Positions 42,829 to 54,754 of a stretch of DNA of 64,000 nt are shown piece after piece; the first letter of the stretch is position 1; each line of letters begins with the position of its first letter. Source of the DNA: Guadua angustifolia (lineage: Eukaryota > Streptophyta > Magnoliopsida > Poales > Poaceae); NCBI GenBank assembly GCA_036346375.1, contig CM070506.1, forward strand, positions 5,146,001 through 5,210,000, read 5' to 3'. The notes beneath the pieces were generated by a model. That model was not told the origin of the DNA, did not search any database, and saw only the letters and a list, made by a program, of their open reading frames with translations. The translations under genes were made by a program, and so were the position numbers.

Positions 42829-44590
42829 TGTCGGGGATTGGGCATTCCCCATAACGACCATCGTACCTCGGCAGCTAGTCAGCTACCGACCTTGTTACCC
42901 TTGGACGGTGTCCCCAAAGAAGATAGTTGGGTAGGCCGACCTGCAGGCCTACCCTGTCCTCAGTTAAGCTCGCCCCGAGCATGCTTGCTCGAGGGGACGC
43001 GACCGACGACCAGGTCCGAGGAAGGGACCTCGGGCATAACCAAAAAGCCGGGCACGGTCTACAAAGGCAACGTGGCATTAATCACTCGGCGGCTTGAAGG
43101 ACCGTACGGCCACGATCTAAATCCACTACGCCCATGTTGCAGTATGGCGAAAAGCAAGGAAACAGTTTCACCCATGTCTAGAAGCAGTAGTGGCACGTCA
43201 CTCCGTAATAAATGATGTTACGTTGTAATCGTCTATAAATACCCCATCACATGTAGTGTTTAGGCTCTCTCTGGTTCTTGCCCCCTTTGAGCGATAGGGG
43301 TTTCGGACCTTTTTTCGGAGAGAACCAAGAGAAGGAATACACCTGTAAGAAGTAGGGAGAAAGAAGGGAGGCCCAGGGCCCCCGAGCAAGCACTTGTAGC
43401 TCGTCCTTGAGAATTAGTGAAGCTGCTGGACGTAGGGCTGTTATCTCCCCTGCAAGAGGCCCGAATCAGGATAAAAACCCTCTTGTTTGCTGTGTTATCC
43501 TGACCATCTCGATCTTAGCTCGGCAGGCCCTTGGACGCTATACCCTCCGCGGAAAAGGGGCCCTAGGTTGATCCTCATTCAACAAGTAAGCTCGGCGGGG
43601 ATCGGTTCCCGAATAAATCGATAGTTAGCGCCGTCCGTGGGGATCGGCCGAGTCCTTTCACGGAGAATCACGAGGATGCCGAATTCTCAAGATAATCAAG
43701 ACCTCTGCGTCTTCGACGGCGTGGAGGACAATGACATGTACTACGCCGGTGAAGGCGTGGTTGGTGTGGCTGATCCGGAAGGCCACAGGTCAGGAGTCTT
43801 TCGGCGGGCTGCGGCGAGCATTTCCTCCGCTCGTAGCATGATGCCCTCACTAGTGAGGAGGAACCTGGCGATCTCCGCGACGGTCTGGGCGTTCCTGACC
43901 GTCTCGAGTGCAGCCGGGAGACCACGTCGCGTGGAGATACCATGATGTCGCCCTCGCGATCCCAGTACTCCCGCAGCGTCAACATGGTGGGAAGAGAAGA
44001 AATTCACAAGGTCGAGTCTCCGGAGACCACTAAGTCGTCACCGGCGATCATGCGGGCGAGAATAAATCGAGTTGTCCTGAACAAGACCTGGCGACCATCC
44101 GCCGCTAAGCTCGCGGAAAAGGCCTTGGAGGCCCAGACGGACCCGACACGAAGATCGGCGAGCATCGCTCTCGAGAGTATGTCTTGTGATCGTCGGCGAG
44201 TCGCCCCCGCCGCTCCTAAATGCGGCGGCTCTGAGCCATGGCGACGATGCGTCGTAGTTTCCAAATTTTCTCCGGTCGGTGGACTGGAAGCCATGGGGGC
44301 GATGCGTGGCTGAAAATCTAGAAAAGCTACGCCGTGACATGGGGCTCCGGGTCCCCTGGCGGAGAGGCCACAGAGTGTTTCCGGGACCATAGCGCCATTC
44401 CCCCATTCGCTCCCGTCGCAGCGCCTCCCGAAGTCCTGCTCGGGAGGGCAGATCTGCAAGATCGGCGCTATGAGGACGTTCGGAGCGATTTCCGGCGGCC
44501 TCGCGGGCTCAAGGGCATGCCCCGCCCGCTCACGGGCTTACCGAGTGTTCTACCTCGGGGCTGCCTTCGTCACGCCGGTAGAATATTTTA
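42829..44590 (+). mobile_element. Gypsy element: 5' LTR plus gag start, truncated
   Basis: The LTR 42829-43623 (TGTCGGGGATTGGG...) is the same family as the solo LTR. GTTAGCGCCGTCCGTGGGGA directly follows, a leader typical of gypsy primer-site regions. ATG 43676 then opens MPNSQDNQDLCVFDGVEDND. GC-rich coding-like DNA continues to about 44590, where AT-rich unique sequence begins. No second LTR or target copy was found on the right, so the element is truncated. Confidence 0.75.
43676..44590 (+). pseudogene. Gypsy gag N-terminal fragment
   Basis: The reading begins MPNSQDNQDLCVFDGVEDND and runs to GVVGVADPEGHRSGVFRRAA, then breaks into several frames. No capsid core motif was recognised. Its identity as gag rests on its position right after the LTR and leader. 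No pol sequence follows. Confidence 0.5.
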
Positions 44591-45347
44591 GAAACTTGTA
44601 GGATTTTTATTTATGGTTTGCAATTAATCATTTGTAAATTGAGTTGTGATTTGTAATTTAAATTTTATGCAATGCAACCATTCAATTGCTCAGAGATGTA
44701 ATTATTTAATGCATGTAGTTAATCAACAATGATTACTTTTATTTAAGATTGACAAACCCTGCTAATGACGTTGTTTAGCTTAATAAGATTTGAGGTTGTT
44801 TCAGGTGGCCGCTGCACTAGTACTTGCATGGGGATGACAGCAGAGCCTTCCTCCTCGGTCGTTACACTTCTTGTAATTTGTTGAACCTGATTGGCTTCGG
44901 AATTTTCGATGGATGGATGGATGGATCGATCGACCTGTGCATGTGGCAACACTAAAATGATGCATTGAATTTTTTTTTATCTGTTGGGTCGGATTTTGTG
45001 TGGAAGCAATCAAAAGTTACGAGTAGGAAGTAATGCGTAGCTGCATTTTGGTTTGTATGTATGTATGTTTCCCTATGGCCTATGCATTGTTCTCTCCTAG
45101 GTGATAGCCGTGCAATGCATCAGTTTAGAGTTTGTTCATTTTTATTTTATTTTATGCTCCATTTTGCTTGCGATCATCTTGTGTTGTCTAATGTGCTTTT
45201 TCTGGCAGAATTTCTTATGTGAACTTGCCTTTTCTTCAAGGCAACAAACCATGCATGATGCTTTTTAGGAAAGTTTCCGTTTTCAACTCATAATTGCTTC
45301 TCCTAAAAACATACTGCTTTAGTAACAATTTTTATTCGGATATGATT
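44591..45347. other. AT-rich spacer, no gene recognised
   Basis: Unique-looking AT-rich DNA with a short (GGAT)n run (44908-44929). It ends at the TGATT target copy of the small LTR element. Confidence 0.5.
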
Positions 45348-45574
45348 TGTTAGGGATAGATATATGGCATAATATTGGAGACAAGGTTTAACCTGAAAAA
45401 ATTCTTATAGAAAAAAATCAGGGAAAACAATCTACTATGATGCTTTAAATATTACAAGTATAAAGGGTGCCTTTATATAGCCAAAGAGTTCTAGTTGTAA
45501 ATGATTTGAACTAACAATCTATTTGGATATAACCAAACGATATGTTAGCTAGAGATATTGAGTTATCTCCAACA
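45348..45574 (-). repeat. LTR of the small element (left; 3' in orientation)
   Basis: 227 bp, a direct repeat of 46929-47142 with scattered differences. It has TGTTAG and CCAACA ends on the plus strand. Confidence 0.85.
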
Positions 45575-46928
45575 AACCTCCCCTTAACTCAAAATCTAAA
45601 CGAAATTGTTTCCGAAAAACCCTTAAGGGTAATTAAGCACATGAATACAAGTGCGTTAAAAGTCTAAAGGACTACTGAATGAGGAAGACTGAAATAGTCA
45701 AGCTAAACACTTGTAGTGCGAAAAACCACAAAGGGTATGAAAGACTGAAAGTCTTATCCAAACACTCCTCATGAAGTAAGATTGAGTAAACCACCAGTAG
45801 GTCGAGAGAAAGACTGAAACAGTCAATCCAAATACACAGCTATAATAAAGCAGACGAAGAATCTGGGTTTTCAATAATTCATAACTCTAGTAAAGTCTAA
45901 GTCTGTGCAACTGAACACCTGAAACAAACGCTCAATCATCAAACGGCATAAACTAAGACATCACCTATGGTGCTGGATAAATAGCGAAGAGTTCATAATA
46001 TGGATTTTTGATATGCTCTACCTGGAACATAAAATTCAGCAAACTGCCTATTGAAAATCAATAAAATGATTGAAACAGCTCCTAAAAAAATGCCAAGATG
46101 AAGAAAAGCTATCGTGCTGTCAATGAAGTATAAATTGCAGTAGATTTCTTATATCGAACAAAGATAACAAAAAGAACGTTGTAGTATTCACGCAGAAACA
46201 AACTCCTTGTACTTCAATACTTCATCTGAAATTGACATTGGAGCAAAATCTTTACTAGAAAAACTCCGAAAAGTATAATTCAGCCATCAGGGTGTCGTCA
46301 AATTCCAAGTGAACGTTGCAAAAAACTTCATAATGGTCAATGTGTCCAAACGGTGAAAAAAACACCAAAATAATGATGATAGAACACCAAATTCTAATTA
46401 ATGGTGATGAAACACTAAAATCAATTGTCTCCTTAACTGTCATTAATTTTTTTCTCCAAAGAAGGTGATGAAATGTCAAAGAAATCAATGATGAAACATC
46501 GAATAAATTGCCATTAATCCACCAATGATAAATCAATGATGAAATGTCGAATATATCTCCAGAAATAAATACCGCCTGAATTGCAATAAAATTCGCCAAG
46601 AATATGTGTAAAATCATTAATTGCAATGAATGAATTTCGTATGAAATTTTGCTAATAATAAGCACAAAACAATAGGTATAATTCCCTGAAATGTGCATGA
46701 ATATCGGCCAAATAATCATAATTGCAATAAAATTCCACTTTTGTTGGCACTGGAACAGTCACTGAGATAAAAAGCAATTCTTCCTCATGTCCATACGTGT
46801 AAAAACAGCTCTCAATTTGAACCGGTATGTCACAGGTGCACATAAAGCAATTTTTTTGCTGAAATAAAAAACCAGAGCTGCTTGTTCTGGAATCTGAGCG
46901 CTTAAAAAAACAAAGCCGAATTTTGACT

Positions 46929-47142
46929 TGTTAGGAATAGATGCACAGCATAATATTGGAGACAAGATTTAACGTGGGAAAACCCTTACGAGAAACAATC
47001 CACTATGATGCTTCGAAAATTAGAAGAATACGGGGTGACTTTATATAGTCAATGAGTCCTAATTGTAAACGACTCGGACTAACAACCTATTTGGATATAA
47101 CCAAACGATATGATAGTTAGAGATATTGAGTTATCTCCAACA
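46929..47142 (-). repeat. LTR of the small element (right; 5' in orientation)
   Basis: 214 bp, a direct repeat of 45348-45574. GATATTGAGTTATCTCCAAC is shared exactly at the right end. Confidence 0.85.
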
Positions 47143-47147
47143 TGATT

Positions 47148-48167
47148 AAATAAGAATCAGTTTTGCTAACTCTTGGTTGCTGAAAATTTCCTATCTTTTA
47201 GACACCTGAACTTGGACAACAGTAAACTTCAAATTAATGCTATGTAATGTACAATTTTAGCGAACTTCGCTATATTTTTTATTTTTTTATATTTGTAGGG
47301 ATTCACAAAACCTAGGGCTCATTTGAAACGCATGAATTTCATAGTAAGCAATTTAATTTCCATAGGAATTAAGAAAATTTAATTCCAGTGTTCCAAATGG
47401 AGCCTTAAATTTCTGTCCAAGTTAAAAAAAATGTCTTTGTATTTTGTAGAGGTTCACCAAAGTTATTTTTTTTTATCTAGGTTCGAAGCATTGTTTGATT
47501 CATTCTTTGTCCTAAGGGTGAGTAGGTGGGTTGAATCTTCATCCAATTTGAAGGGAAGTGGCCTGATTAATAGACAGCCTCGATAATAATTTGCATACTG
47601 ATACTGGCACGGGAGTGTTTCTGACTTCTCTAATTTCTATGCGTGCGCGCTACTTTGTTTATGGCTGATCCAAATTAAGAAGGTCCTCTTGCTTGCTTGG
47701 AGTAAAAAATTAAACCGTTTCAATCTATTCTACCTACGTTTAAGCTATTACTCAGAATGTGTACGTGTTGCTTCGATTGGGATTATGTACGTCACATAAA
47801 ATAGTATGATGGCATGCCTCTATCCAAAATTAGCTGTTCAGATAATACTTGATCACAATCATTAGGGGTTTGCTAAATCCAGATAACTCTGTTATTACCT
47901 TTGGTTGCACCGAAATGTAGTTACTTCGAAATTTCCATCCACTTCATGGATAACTCATTAAATATCTGCTTCAAGCTATACCAATTAATCAACCATGAAC
48001 TTAGTAGTACTGACTACCTAGAAACAGGAGTTGGCCATTGACATCGTCTCAAGTTTCCCTGTTGGTGAGTTGCAGAATCGCATCGTTTTTTTTTTTTTGC
48101 TCGTCAGACTTAAGAGCATCGTCATTGGTTTGCGATAATTGTTTCTGGGAGTCGTGACTAGTGCACT
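47148..48167. other. Upstream region of the ARM-repeat gene
   Basis: AT-rich intergenic DNA. A roughly 90-bp stretch at 47314-47406 has short inverted ends (GGGCTCATTTGAAAC / GTTCCAAATGGAGCC) and may be a tiny MITE remnant. No convincing TATA box could be singled out before the ATG at 48168; a T-run lies at 48089-48100. Confidence 0.4.
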
Positions 48168-50766
48168 ATGAACGGCCACTCCGGCGTGTGGAATGACGGC
48201 GGCGAGGTACAGCTGAACATCATGGAGCAGCTGCGGCGGCGGCGCAATGACGGATACGACAGCGACGGCGGCAGCTCTGGCTCCGGCACGTACTTCGAGC
48301 CGCGGAGCGAGCCCGGTGCGCGGAGGAGGGGGAGGGGCAGCTGCCACGGCGCGCGGAGCCAGGACGGTGGGTACAAGACGGCGGAGGCGCGTATCACCCA
48401 GTTCGCTCTCCAGCTCGCCGTCCTCGAGAAGGCGGCCGGCGTGCTCGGCAAGCTCGCCTTTGTGTGGGCCACCGTCGTCCTCCTCGGAGGCTTCGCCTCA
48501 TCTCTGCGCCTCGCCGACTTCTGGAGCGTGACGGTAATCCTCGTCGGCGAGGGCGCCCGCGTCTTCAACAGCGGCAACGAGCTCGAGTGGCAGCGCCACT
48601 CCACCCAGACGTCCACGGCCGGAGTTGCGCTCAGGTCCAGGTCCCGCTTCTGCCGCCGCCTCGTGCAGGCCATCGTCAGCTGGGGGTCTGTGCCTCCGGG
48701 AAACCTGCGCGCCGTCGCGGCCGACGACGAGCAGAGCAACGTGCAGGTTGTCGTCCCACGCACGGAGCAGCGAGCCTCACACGCGCCAGACGAGACGTCG
48801 CCGCTCCCGTACACCGGGTGGGTGCTCGTGTGCAAGAACACCGGCCGGCTGCTTATGTTTCTGCAGGTGCTCTCGTCCCTCGCCTGCATCGCGCTCTCGG
48901 TGACAGGCCTCTGCAAGCACTACCACGGCAGCGACGCCATCGACGAGACGAGGAACCAGAGGTCAGCGCTCTCACTCTTTTACTCCCTTGCATTGGCTGA
49001 GGCGGCGCTGTTCTTGTTGGAGAAGGCATATTGGACGTGGAAGGTCTGCTTCTGCGACCTGCTGGGTCAAGTGAGTTTGGAGTGCGAGCTCGGCCCGTGC
49101 GGGCACGTCTCCCTCACACGGTTCTTCTACGACGCGTACTCACAGTGCATCAGCAAGAGCATCTTCGATGGCGTCAAGATGGACCTTGTCACGTTCGCCA
49201 AGGAGCTGATCGAGTCCGACTTCCTCGACGAGCAGCTCATCGGCGTGCGCATCCTCCGGCAGTTCGCCCGGAGCAACAGCTCCGCGCCGGAGACGCTACG
49301 CAAGGTGGGCACGAGCGCGCGAGCCATCGAGCGGCTCGTGGAGATGCTAAACTGGAAGAGCCCCGAGGAGGAGGAGTTGCGCCGGTGCGCGGCTGAGGTC
49401 GTGTCCAAGCTCGTCGGCAAGAGCCAGAATGCGCTCCGCGTGGCCGGCATCCACGGCTCCATCGAGTCGGTCATGTCGTTGCTCCACACCCAAAGGAGCA
49501 CGCCCACCGGCGCCGGCCCCGCCAGCCGTCTCGATGTTCAGGAGCACGACGTTTCGTCCGCAGCGGCGAGCTACGACTACCTCGGGTTCAACCTGGTCGG
49601 CCTGCTCATCCTCAAGAAGCTCGCCATAGACCACGACAACTGCGGCAAGATCGGCAATGTGCGCGGGCTGCTCTCCAGCGTCGTCGAGTTCACGCAAGCG
49701 TCGCCGGTGATGCTGCGCAGCCAGACAGCAGCAGACTCCCAGATACGCACCGTCAAGCGCGCGCTCCAGGTGCTCAAGATGCTCGTGACTGCGACGGGCA
49801 ATACGGGCAAGATGCTCCGGCAGGAGGTCGCGGACAGGGTGTTCACGGTGAGCAACCTCCGGGGGATACTGGAGCACGGCCAGCAGCACCGGCAGCTGCA
49901 GAAACTGGCCATCGACGTGCTGACCGGGCTGGCAATGGACGAGAGGGCCAAGGAGGGGATCGCGCGCACCGGCGGCGTCGTGAAGCTGCTGCTGTCGCTG
50001 TTCCTGAACGTGAGCGAGCTCAACTCCGGCGCCGGCGAGGCGCTGGCGATGCTGGCGCTGGAGAGCAAGACTAACTGCGGCGTCATCCTCAAGGAGGACG
50101 GCGTGCCTGACCAGCTGATCGCGGTGCTGAACAACAAGGCGCTCCGGCTGAACGCGGCTAGGATACTGCGAAACCTGTGTGCGTACTCGAGCGACGAGTT
50201 GTCCGGCCGCCTGCGCGCGGTGACCGCGGCCATGCCGGCGGTAAGCACATTATCTCGCCCTACTCTTAGCATTCAGAACTGCGCAATTTGTGGATGTCAC
50301 TCTCCTCTTTCACCTTGACATGCAGGTGCTGCAAATGACAATGAGGCAGACAGAGTCCGAGAAGCTTCTAGAAGCGTCCATCGGCCTCACGACACATATA
50401 TGCATGTTCCTCAGCGGCGAGCAGTTCGCGGCGGAGCTGCTAAGGGAAGGCGTGGACAAGTCGGCGTACGCCGAGAGGCTGGCGAGCATACTGCGGCGGC
50501 ACACGTACCCGGAGATCAAGTTGCCGAGGGTGCGGCGGTTCGTCGTGCTGCAAGCCATCTGGCTGATGCGGGCGGACCACGACGGCTACGTCGAGCTGTT
50601 CCGTCAACTCGACATGAAGAAGCTGCTCAAGTCAATCGCCGATACGACGTCGGACCTCGAGTGCTTCCACGTCTTCTCCGGCAGCGTGGGGCTCAGCCAG
50701 CACCGGAAGAGCTTCTCCGACATTGTCGAGTCGGCGCTGGAGCTGCTCGACTGTCGTAGTGGCTGA
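48168..50766 (+). CDS. Membrane-anchored ARM-repeat protein, BLE2-like (two exons)
   Basis: Exon 1 is 48168-50240 (691 codons) and exon 2 is 50326-50766 (146 codons plus TGA), joined in phase 0 for an 837-residue protein. Without splicing the frame would end at 50318. The N-terminus is hydrophilic with an Arg/Ser/Gly-rich stretch (about 20-70). RITQFALQLAVLEKAAGVLG leads into hydrophobic segments at about 92-111, 117-128, 228-246 and 268-285, likely membrane spans. From about residue 340 the chain is helical repeats typical of ARM/HEAT proteins (for example GSIESVMSLLHTQ, QKLAIDVLTGLAMDERAKEG, GVVKLLLSLFLNVSELNSGA). Plant proteins with this layout are annotated as ARM-repeat or BLE2 (brassinolide-enhanced) proteins; their molecular function is not settled. 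GC-rich codon use, intact frames and a clean intron support a real gene. Confidence 0.88.
50241..50325 (+). other. Intron of the ARM-repeat gene
   Basis: 85 bp, GTAAGC...TGACATGCAG, AT-richer than its exons. Removing it joins MPAV to LQMTMRQTESEK. The degenerate gene copy at 28687-30391 has the same intron at about 29827-29911. Confidence 0.85.
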
Positions 50767-50811
50767 GAAGGAGAGTGAAAACCCTTTGGAATTGGAGCAG
50801 GCAATAAGATT

Positions 50812-51894
50812 GGGGATTTGATAAATATCAACCGGATGTTTTTTTTTATTGAAATCACCCAAATCTAGAACCATTGGATCATTGTTGAGATTTGAGAGTA
50901 TCGATTACATCCGATCTTATGATTTGATCTAACGGCCCGGTGAATTTGGATGTTAGATCCAACGGCCCACATCCGATCCTATGATTTGATCCAACGGCCC
51001 GGTGAATTTGGATGTTAGATCCAACAGCCCGGTGAATTTGCATGTTAGTTAAGACAAAAATATCCGGATGATACCTATACACTCCCGTAAGATTGTGTTC
51101 ACCTTGTTTTCTTATGATTGCGTTCATCTTGTTTTCTTATTACTTTGTACAAGTTATATACACAAAAATAAAAATAAATTCTAGCCATTTTGATTAGAAA
51201 GCTTTCCGTGGTGACATATTCTTCCGGTCTCGAGGTTCTTCACGTCCACCCTGGCAGCCTGTCTCCATTCTCACGGACCACGGTATACTACAGCCGACGG
51301 GTTTCGGCCGGTTCAAGCAGGCCAGCTACTTCAGCGATTTTTCATAAATTCCCTCCGGAAGTTTTGAAATTAAGTTTGGATCTCCTACTGGCTCTTTTGC
51401 AAAAAAGACCATTCTAAAATTCTAAAATTATGTTTAAGTCCCTCTAGAGTCTAAGCATTCCAAAAAATACGTTCACATCCCCCACTGTCTCTTTCGTAAA
51501 AGACCTCTTCGAAAATTCGAAAATGTGTTTAAATCCTTCAACCGCCTATTTGGCCAAAAATTCATGATTATGCAAGTTCGAATAAAGAACCCTCATGGTT
51601 TAAGAGAATTGTAATGAGGATTAAAAAACATGCCTTTTAATTGGGTTTAATTCATGATTATGCGCTAGTAATAGGCCTATGAAATATAAAGCTCATAATA
51701 TGTTAAACAAAACCCATCCTCATTTGACTGGTTAGATCTCCGATCAATCCAGTCAAAGATGATCAACATCTTGCTTCACACTAGTCATCGCCAGCTAGTG
51801 AAATGACCACCCCGACCAGTGAACTAGTTGAGGACAAGCGTTTATCCCGCACAAGTCTCCATAACTATTCGAAAATTATCTCTGAAAAGACACT
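50812..51894. other. Downstream region, no gene recognised
   Basis: AT-rich spacer containing the 62-bp tandem repeat (50907-51048). Otherwise no motif was recognised. Confidence 0.4.
50907..51048 (+). repeat. Tandem repeat, 62-bp period, about 2.3 copies
   Basis: ACATCCGATCTTATGATTTG starts at 50907 and recurs with two changes at 50969. The internal sub-unit GCCCGGTGAATTTG(G/C)ATGTTAG occurs three times. It lies about 140 bp past the gene's stop codon. Confidence 0.75.
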
Positions 51895-51980
51895 TGTCAG
51901 GGATTGGGCATTCCCCATAACGATCATCGTATCTCGGAGGCGGTCATTGCCGACCTTGTCACCCTTGGAAGGGGCGTGGG
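51895..51980 (+). repeat. Scrap of a gypsy LTR (TGTCGGGGATTGGG family), left end only
   Basis: TGTCAGGGATTGGGCATTCC and CCATAACGATCATCGTATCT match the start of the LTR at 42829. Similarity ends after about 80 bases, where GC-rich sequence leading to the copia gag begins. Confidence 0.75.
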
Positions 51981-52155
51981 CGGGGTGGCGTGGCGTCGCC
52001 ATTGGTCACGTGGCAACAACCGAACTGGATGCGACTGGATCAAGCAACTCCTTCCACGCGGACCCCGCGACCACGTACGTGGTGATGAGGAAGGTATGCT
52101 GCGGTCGGTGTCTCGACGTGGTCGGTGCGTTGGTGGAGTCGTGACGGCGTCGGTG

Positions 52156-52878
52156 TTAGTGAGGGCCGTTTCTTGACTTCGGTGGCGTGGAGGAAGCGGT
52201 ATGCTCGCCGACGACGAGCTGGTCACGGGCCTCCATGAAGGTGGGGAAGGTCGGCATCATGCAGATTTGGCGTGGGGCGTAATACTTTGGATTCAGCCCG
52301 CGAATCAATTGGTGGACAAAGCACGATCCAGGACTGGTTGCTCGCAATTAGCGATGCATCTGCAAGCATCTTGAGTTTGTGACAATCTGGCGGCGCGGAT
52401 AAGTCACCTTGGGTGAGATTGTGCGCTCTTGTTCAAGTTGGATTGCACGGCTTGCTTTGTTGCCGAGGAAGAAATCACCAATCTTTTTCCAGACACCGTA
52501 AGCAGTGATGTTATCATCCATCACCATGTCCAGGAAGTCATCAGCGAGTGCAGCATGCAGCCACATCATCATCGTCAGGTCCCCCTGGATCCAAACCGGA
52601 TCATCATGGCATGGTTCCGAGCCGTCGACGTGATGGCGCAGGTTGAAGCGCCCGAGCACGACGAGGAAGAGGCGCTTCCAACGATGGTACGCCGTGGAGA
52701 CCATGTCGAGGCGGACAGTGACGAGGCTGGTGATGTTCACCGTCTGGGCGACGCTTGCAAGAGAGGAAGAAGAACAGGACATCGTGGAGGAGATTGAGTT
52801 GGACGAAGACGAGCTCATCGGCGAGGAAGTCATGGCGCCGATGGTGCCGGTCTCGGTGGACGAGAGGGTGTCCGCCAT
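52156..52878 (-). pseudogene. Copia gag fragment (UBN2-type), minus strand
   Basis: The frame opens with MADTLSSTETGTIGAMTSSP (52878). It contains AYHRWKRLFLVVLGRFNLRH, DGDLTMMMWLHAAL-type residues (read as QGDLTMMMWLHAALADDFLD) and GVWKKIGDFFLGNKASRAIQ, the gag core also seen in the copia at 9.2-10.4 kb. After a stop near 52348 it continues as QLIRGLNPKYYAPRQICMM and FPTFMEARDQLVVGE. Protease and pol are absent, and it borders the gypsy LTR scrap on its left and duplication copy 2 on its right. Confidence 0.8.
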
Positions 52879-53202
52879 GAGGGAGGGAAGCGGTGGGTAG
52901 AAAAATTATTTTTGAATTGCTTCAAAATTCATGTGGAGCATCCAACAACATTTTAATAAAATTCCTATGTTCTTAGTTACCGTAGGACTGCAATGAACAT
53001 GACATCTAACTCCTTTGTTTTACGCATTTCTGCGTTTCAAATGGCCAAATGTTTATTAAACGTTCAAGCTTCGGCTGGATCAGCTATGGTTACAAAGCCC
53101 AGGTTGTGCTTGTGCAAGGTTAAACTTTGGTCAGCTTATTAGGCCGGGAAAATGCGTTGTTGGAATGTCCTTAGGCTGGAAAATCCAGTCATGCTCAGCA
53201 CA

Positions 53203-53514
53203 GATTTTTTAAAATAATATATTTTTTATTCAAATTGTAAAAATATATCTTGATCTAAAAAAAATTGCAAAACTATACCTCTGTCACTATATAGTTGGGC
53301 GACAATAGCGCAAAACGCAGAAAAAGCTGAGTCAGTACTGATGTGACCTCTCTGTCGCTAAATAAAAGGGTGACAAGCCTCTGTCGCCATTTCAGTTAGC
53401 GACAGTGAACTCATCACGCTAAACTTCACTGCTTCGCGGTCTCTATCGCCAATTGGTTTAGCGACAAAGGCGCGCGCCCCCTCTATTGCTAAACCAACGG
53501 TCGATTTTTGTAGC
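53203..53514. mobile_element. Truncated relative of the Mutator-type MITE
   Basis: It starts GATTTTTTAAAATAATAT after CTCAGCACA (the counterpart of the CCCAGCGCA target copy) and matches the left about 310 bp of 18662-19207. The right half, including its TIR, is gone; a hAT-like element takes its place. Confidence 0.8.
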
Positions 53515-53988
53515 GGGTGAAAACGGGTCGGATATGGGTGGATATTGCTCTTTCTGTATCCTAACCCATATTTGTTTTCTGGATTCAGAACCGGATACGG
53601 ATACAGATTCAGGTTATTCGGGATACGGATATGAGACAGATATATGACGGATTCGAGTCAGAAGCAGATAAAGATATACAGATAATGCACGCATATATAG
53701 AATAATATATATTGAATTAAAACCATACAAGTACATGACTATAGTAACAAATTATATATCAATCAAACTCAACAAACATTATAAAAAGAATATGCTACTT
53801 TAGGATCAATAGAACCAACTAATTGTTAATATAAATGGGCTGAGATGGAAAAAATATGTTGAAAATGGGCTAGGTCTTGCTGATATCCGAATAGGAAAAA
53901 TCCAAATATCCGATCCAATATCCGAATAGGAAAAATCCGGATATCCGAATAGAAAAAATCCGAATATCCGGATTCCATCCGTGTTACC

Positions 53989-54754
53989 TAGGGGTGAAAA
54001 TGGTGCGGGTTAATCGTAGAACCGTCATGCGAATCCGGTCGGTACCATATTCGAAGAAAAATCAGATCGTGGGATCGGTAACGATCTGGGATAGTTGTTC
54101 TGGGATCACGGGATACAAATCGACTATATTTTGCTTGATAAAGCGGTATCGGTAAATATCTAACGGATATCCATAAACGGTATCTGGTAAATATCCGGCG
54201 GGATATCAGGAAAGTATCCGATGGGATATCCGGTAAATATCCGACAGGATATCCGTGGCGGATAATCCGGTAAATATCCGATCGAATATCCGGAAAATAT
54301 CCGACTAGATATCATAAGCGGTAAATATCCGAAATATCCGACCAAGAATATACATTAACGATGGCAGTGCGGTTAATTTCATTAATTTGGTTCATTATTG
54401 GATAGAGGGAGTAGTTGTTTTATACTGGCACAAGAAATACTACTTTGTATTTAAGTGTGAACTTCAACAAATCTATCAACAAATAGAGTGGTGATATAAT
54501 GCTTTTACCTAAATTGATTTGTTCAACATGATGTCTATATGGTTCCATGTATATTCCTTTTTATGCGCGTACTATTCGCCTATATTATCCGTTTCTGATC
54601 CGAATCTGGTATGTATCCGTTCCGACAGTACCGTATCCGAAACTCTGAAATATCCATATCCGTATCCGTATTGGCCTTCAGTATCCGATTAGAATCGGGA
54701 AAAAATATGGATTAGGATACGGAACAAACAATATCCGACCCGTTTTCATCCCTA
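53989..54754. mobile_element. hAT-like element nested in the outer one
   Basis: The left end is TAGGGGTGAAAATGGTGCGG and the right end is ATATCCGACCCGTTTTCATCCCTA. The eight flanking bases GTGTTACC and TATTTACC agree at five positions, a weak but possible 8-bp target duplication. The interior at about 54130-54350 is a run of diverged repeats built on GGATATCCGGTAAATATCCG. Confidence 0.5.
54130..54350. repeat. Short degenerate repeats around ATATCCG
   Basis: About nine copies of a unit of about 20-24 bases, GATATCCGGTAAATATCCGA with variations. The unit contains the palindrome GGATATCC. The 61-codon minus-strand frame here (54160-54345) is a by-product of the repeat. Confidence 0.7.

Larger units (their letters stand above)
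45348..47142 (-). mobile_element. Complete small non-autonomous LTR retrotransposon, TSD TGATT
   Basis: The repeats 45348-45574 and 46929-47142 are direct repeats with termini TGTTAGG...CTCCAACA. TGATT stands at 45343-45347 and 47143-47147. On the minus strand the LTR begins TGTTGGAGATAACTCAATAT and carries a TATATAAAG box. The purine-rich GAGTTAAGGGGAGGTT lies just before the left LTR in that direction, so the left one is the 3' LTR. The total is 1.8 kb with no gag or pol motif, within the size range of TRIM/small LARD-like elements and with copia-type LTR ends. I did not see a standard tRNA-Met primer site next to the right LTR. Confidence 0.85.

Noticed and set aside
44004..44459. 151-codon minus-strand frame
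   Set aside because: Opposite strand of the GC-rich gag fragment after the LTR; no recognisable domain.
48158..48916. 252-codon minus-strand frame opposite the ARM-repeat gene
   Set aside because: Shadow of GC-rich codon use in the real gene; no motif and no independent support. The same applies to 49347-49889 and 49577-50272 on the minus strand.
54160..54345. 61-codon minus-strand frame with Tyr/Pro/Ile repeats
   Set aside because: Direct translation of the ATATCCG tandem units; not a gene.
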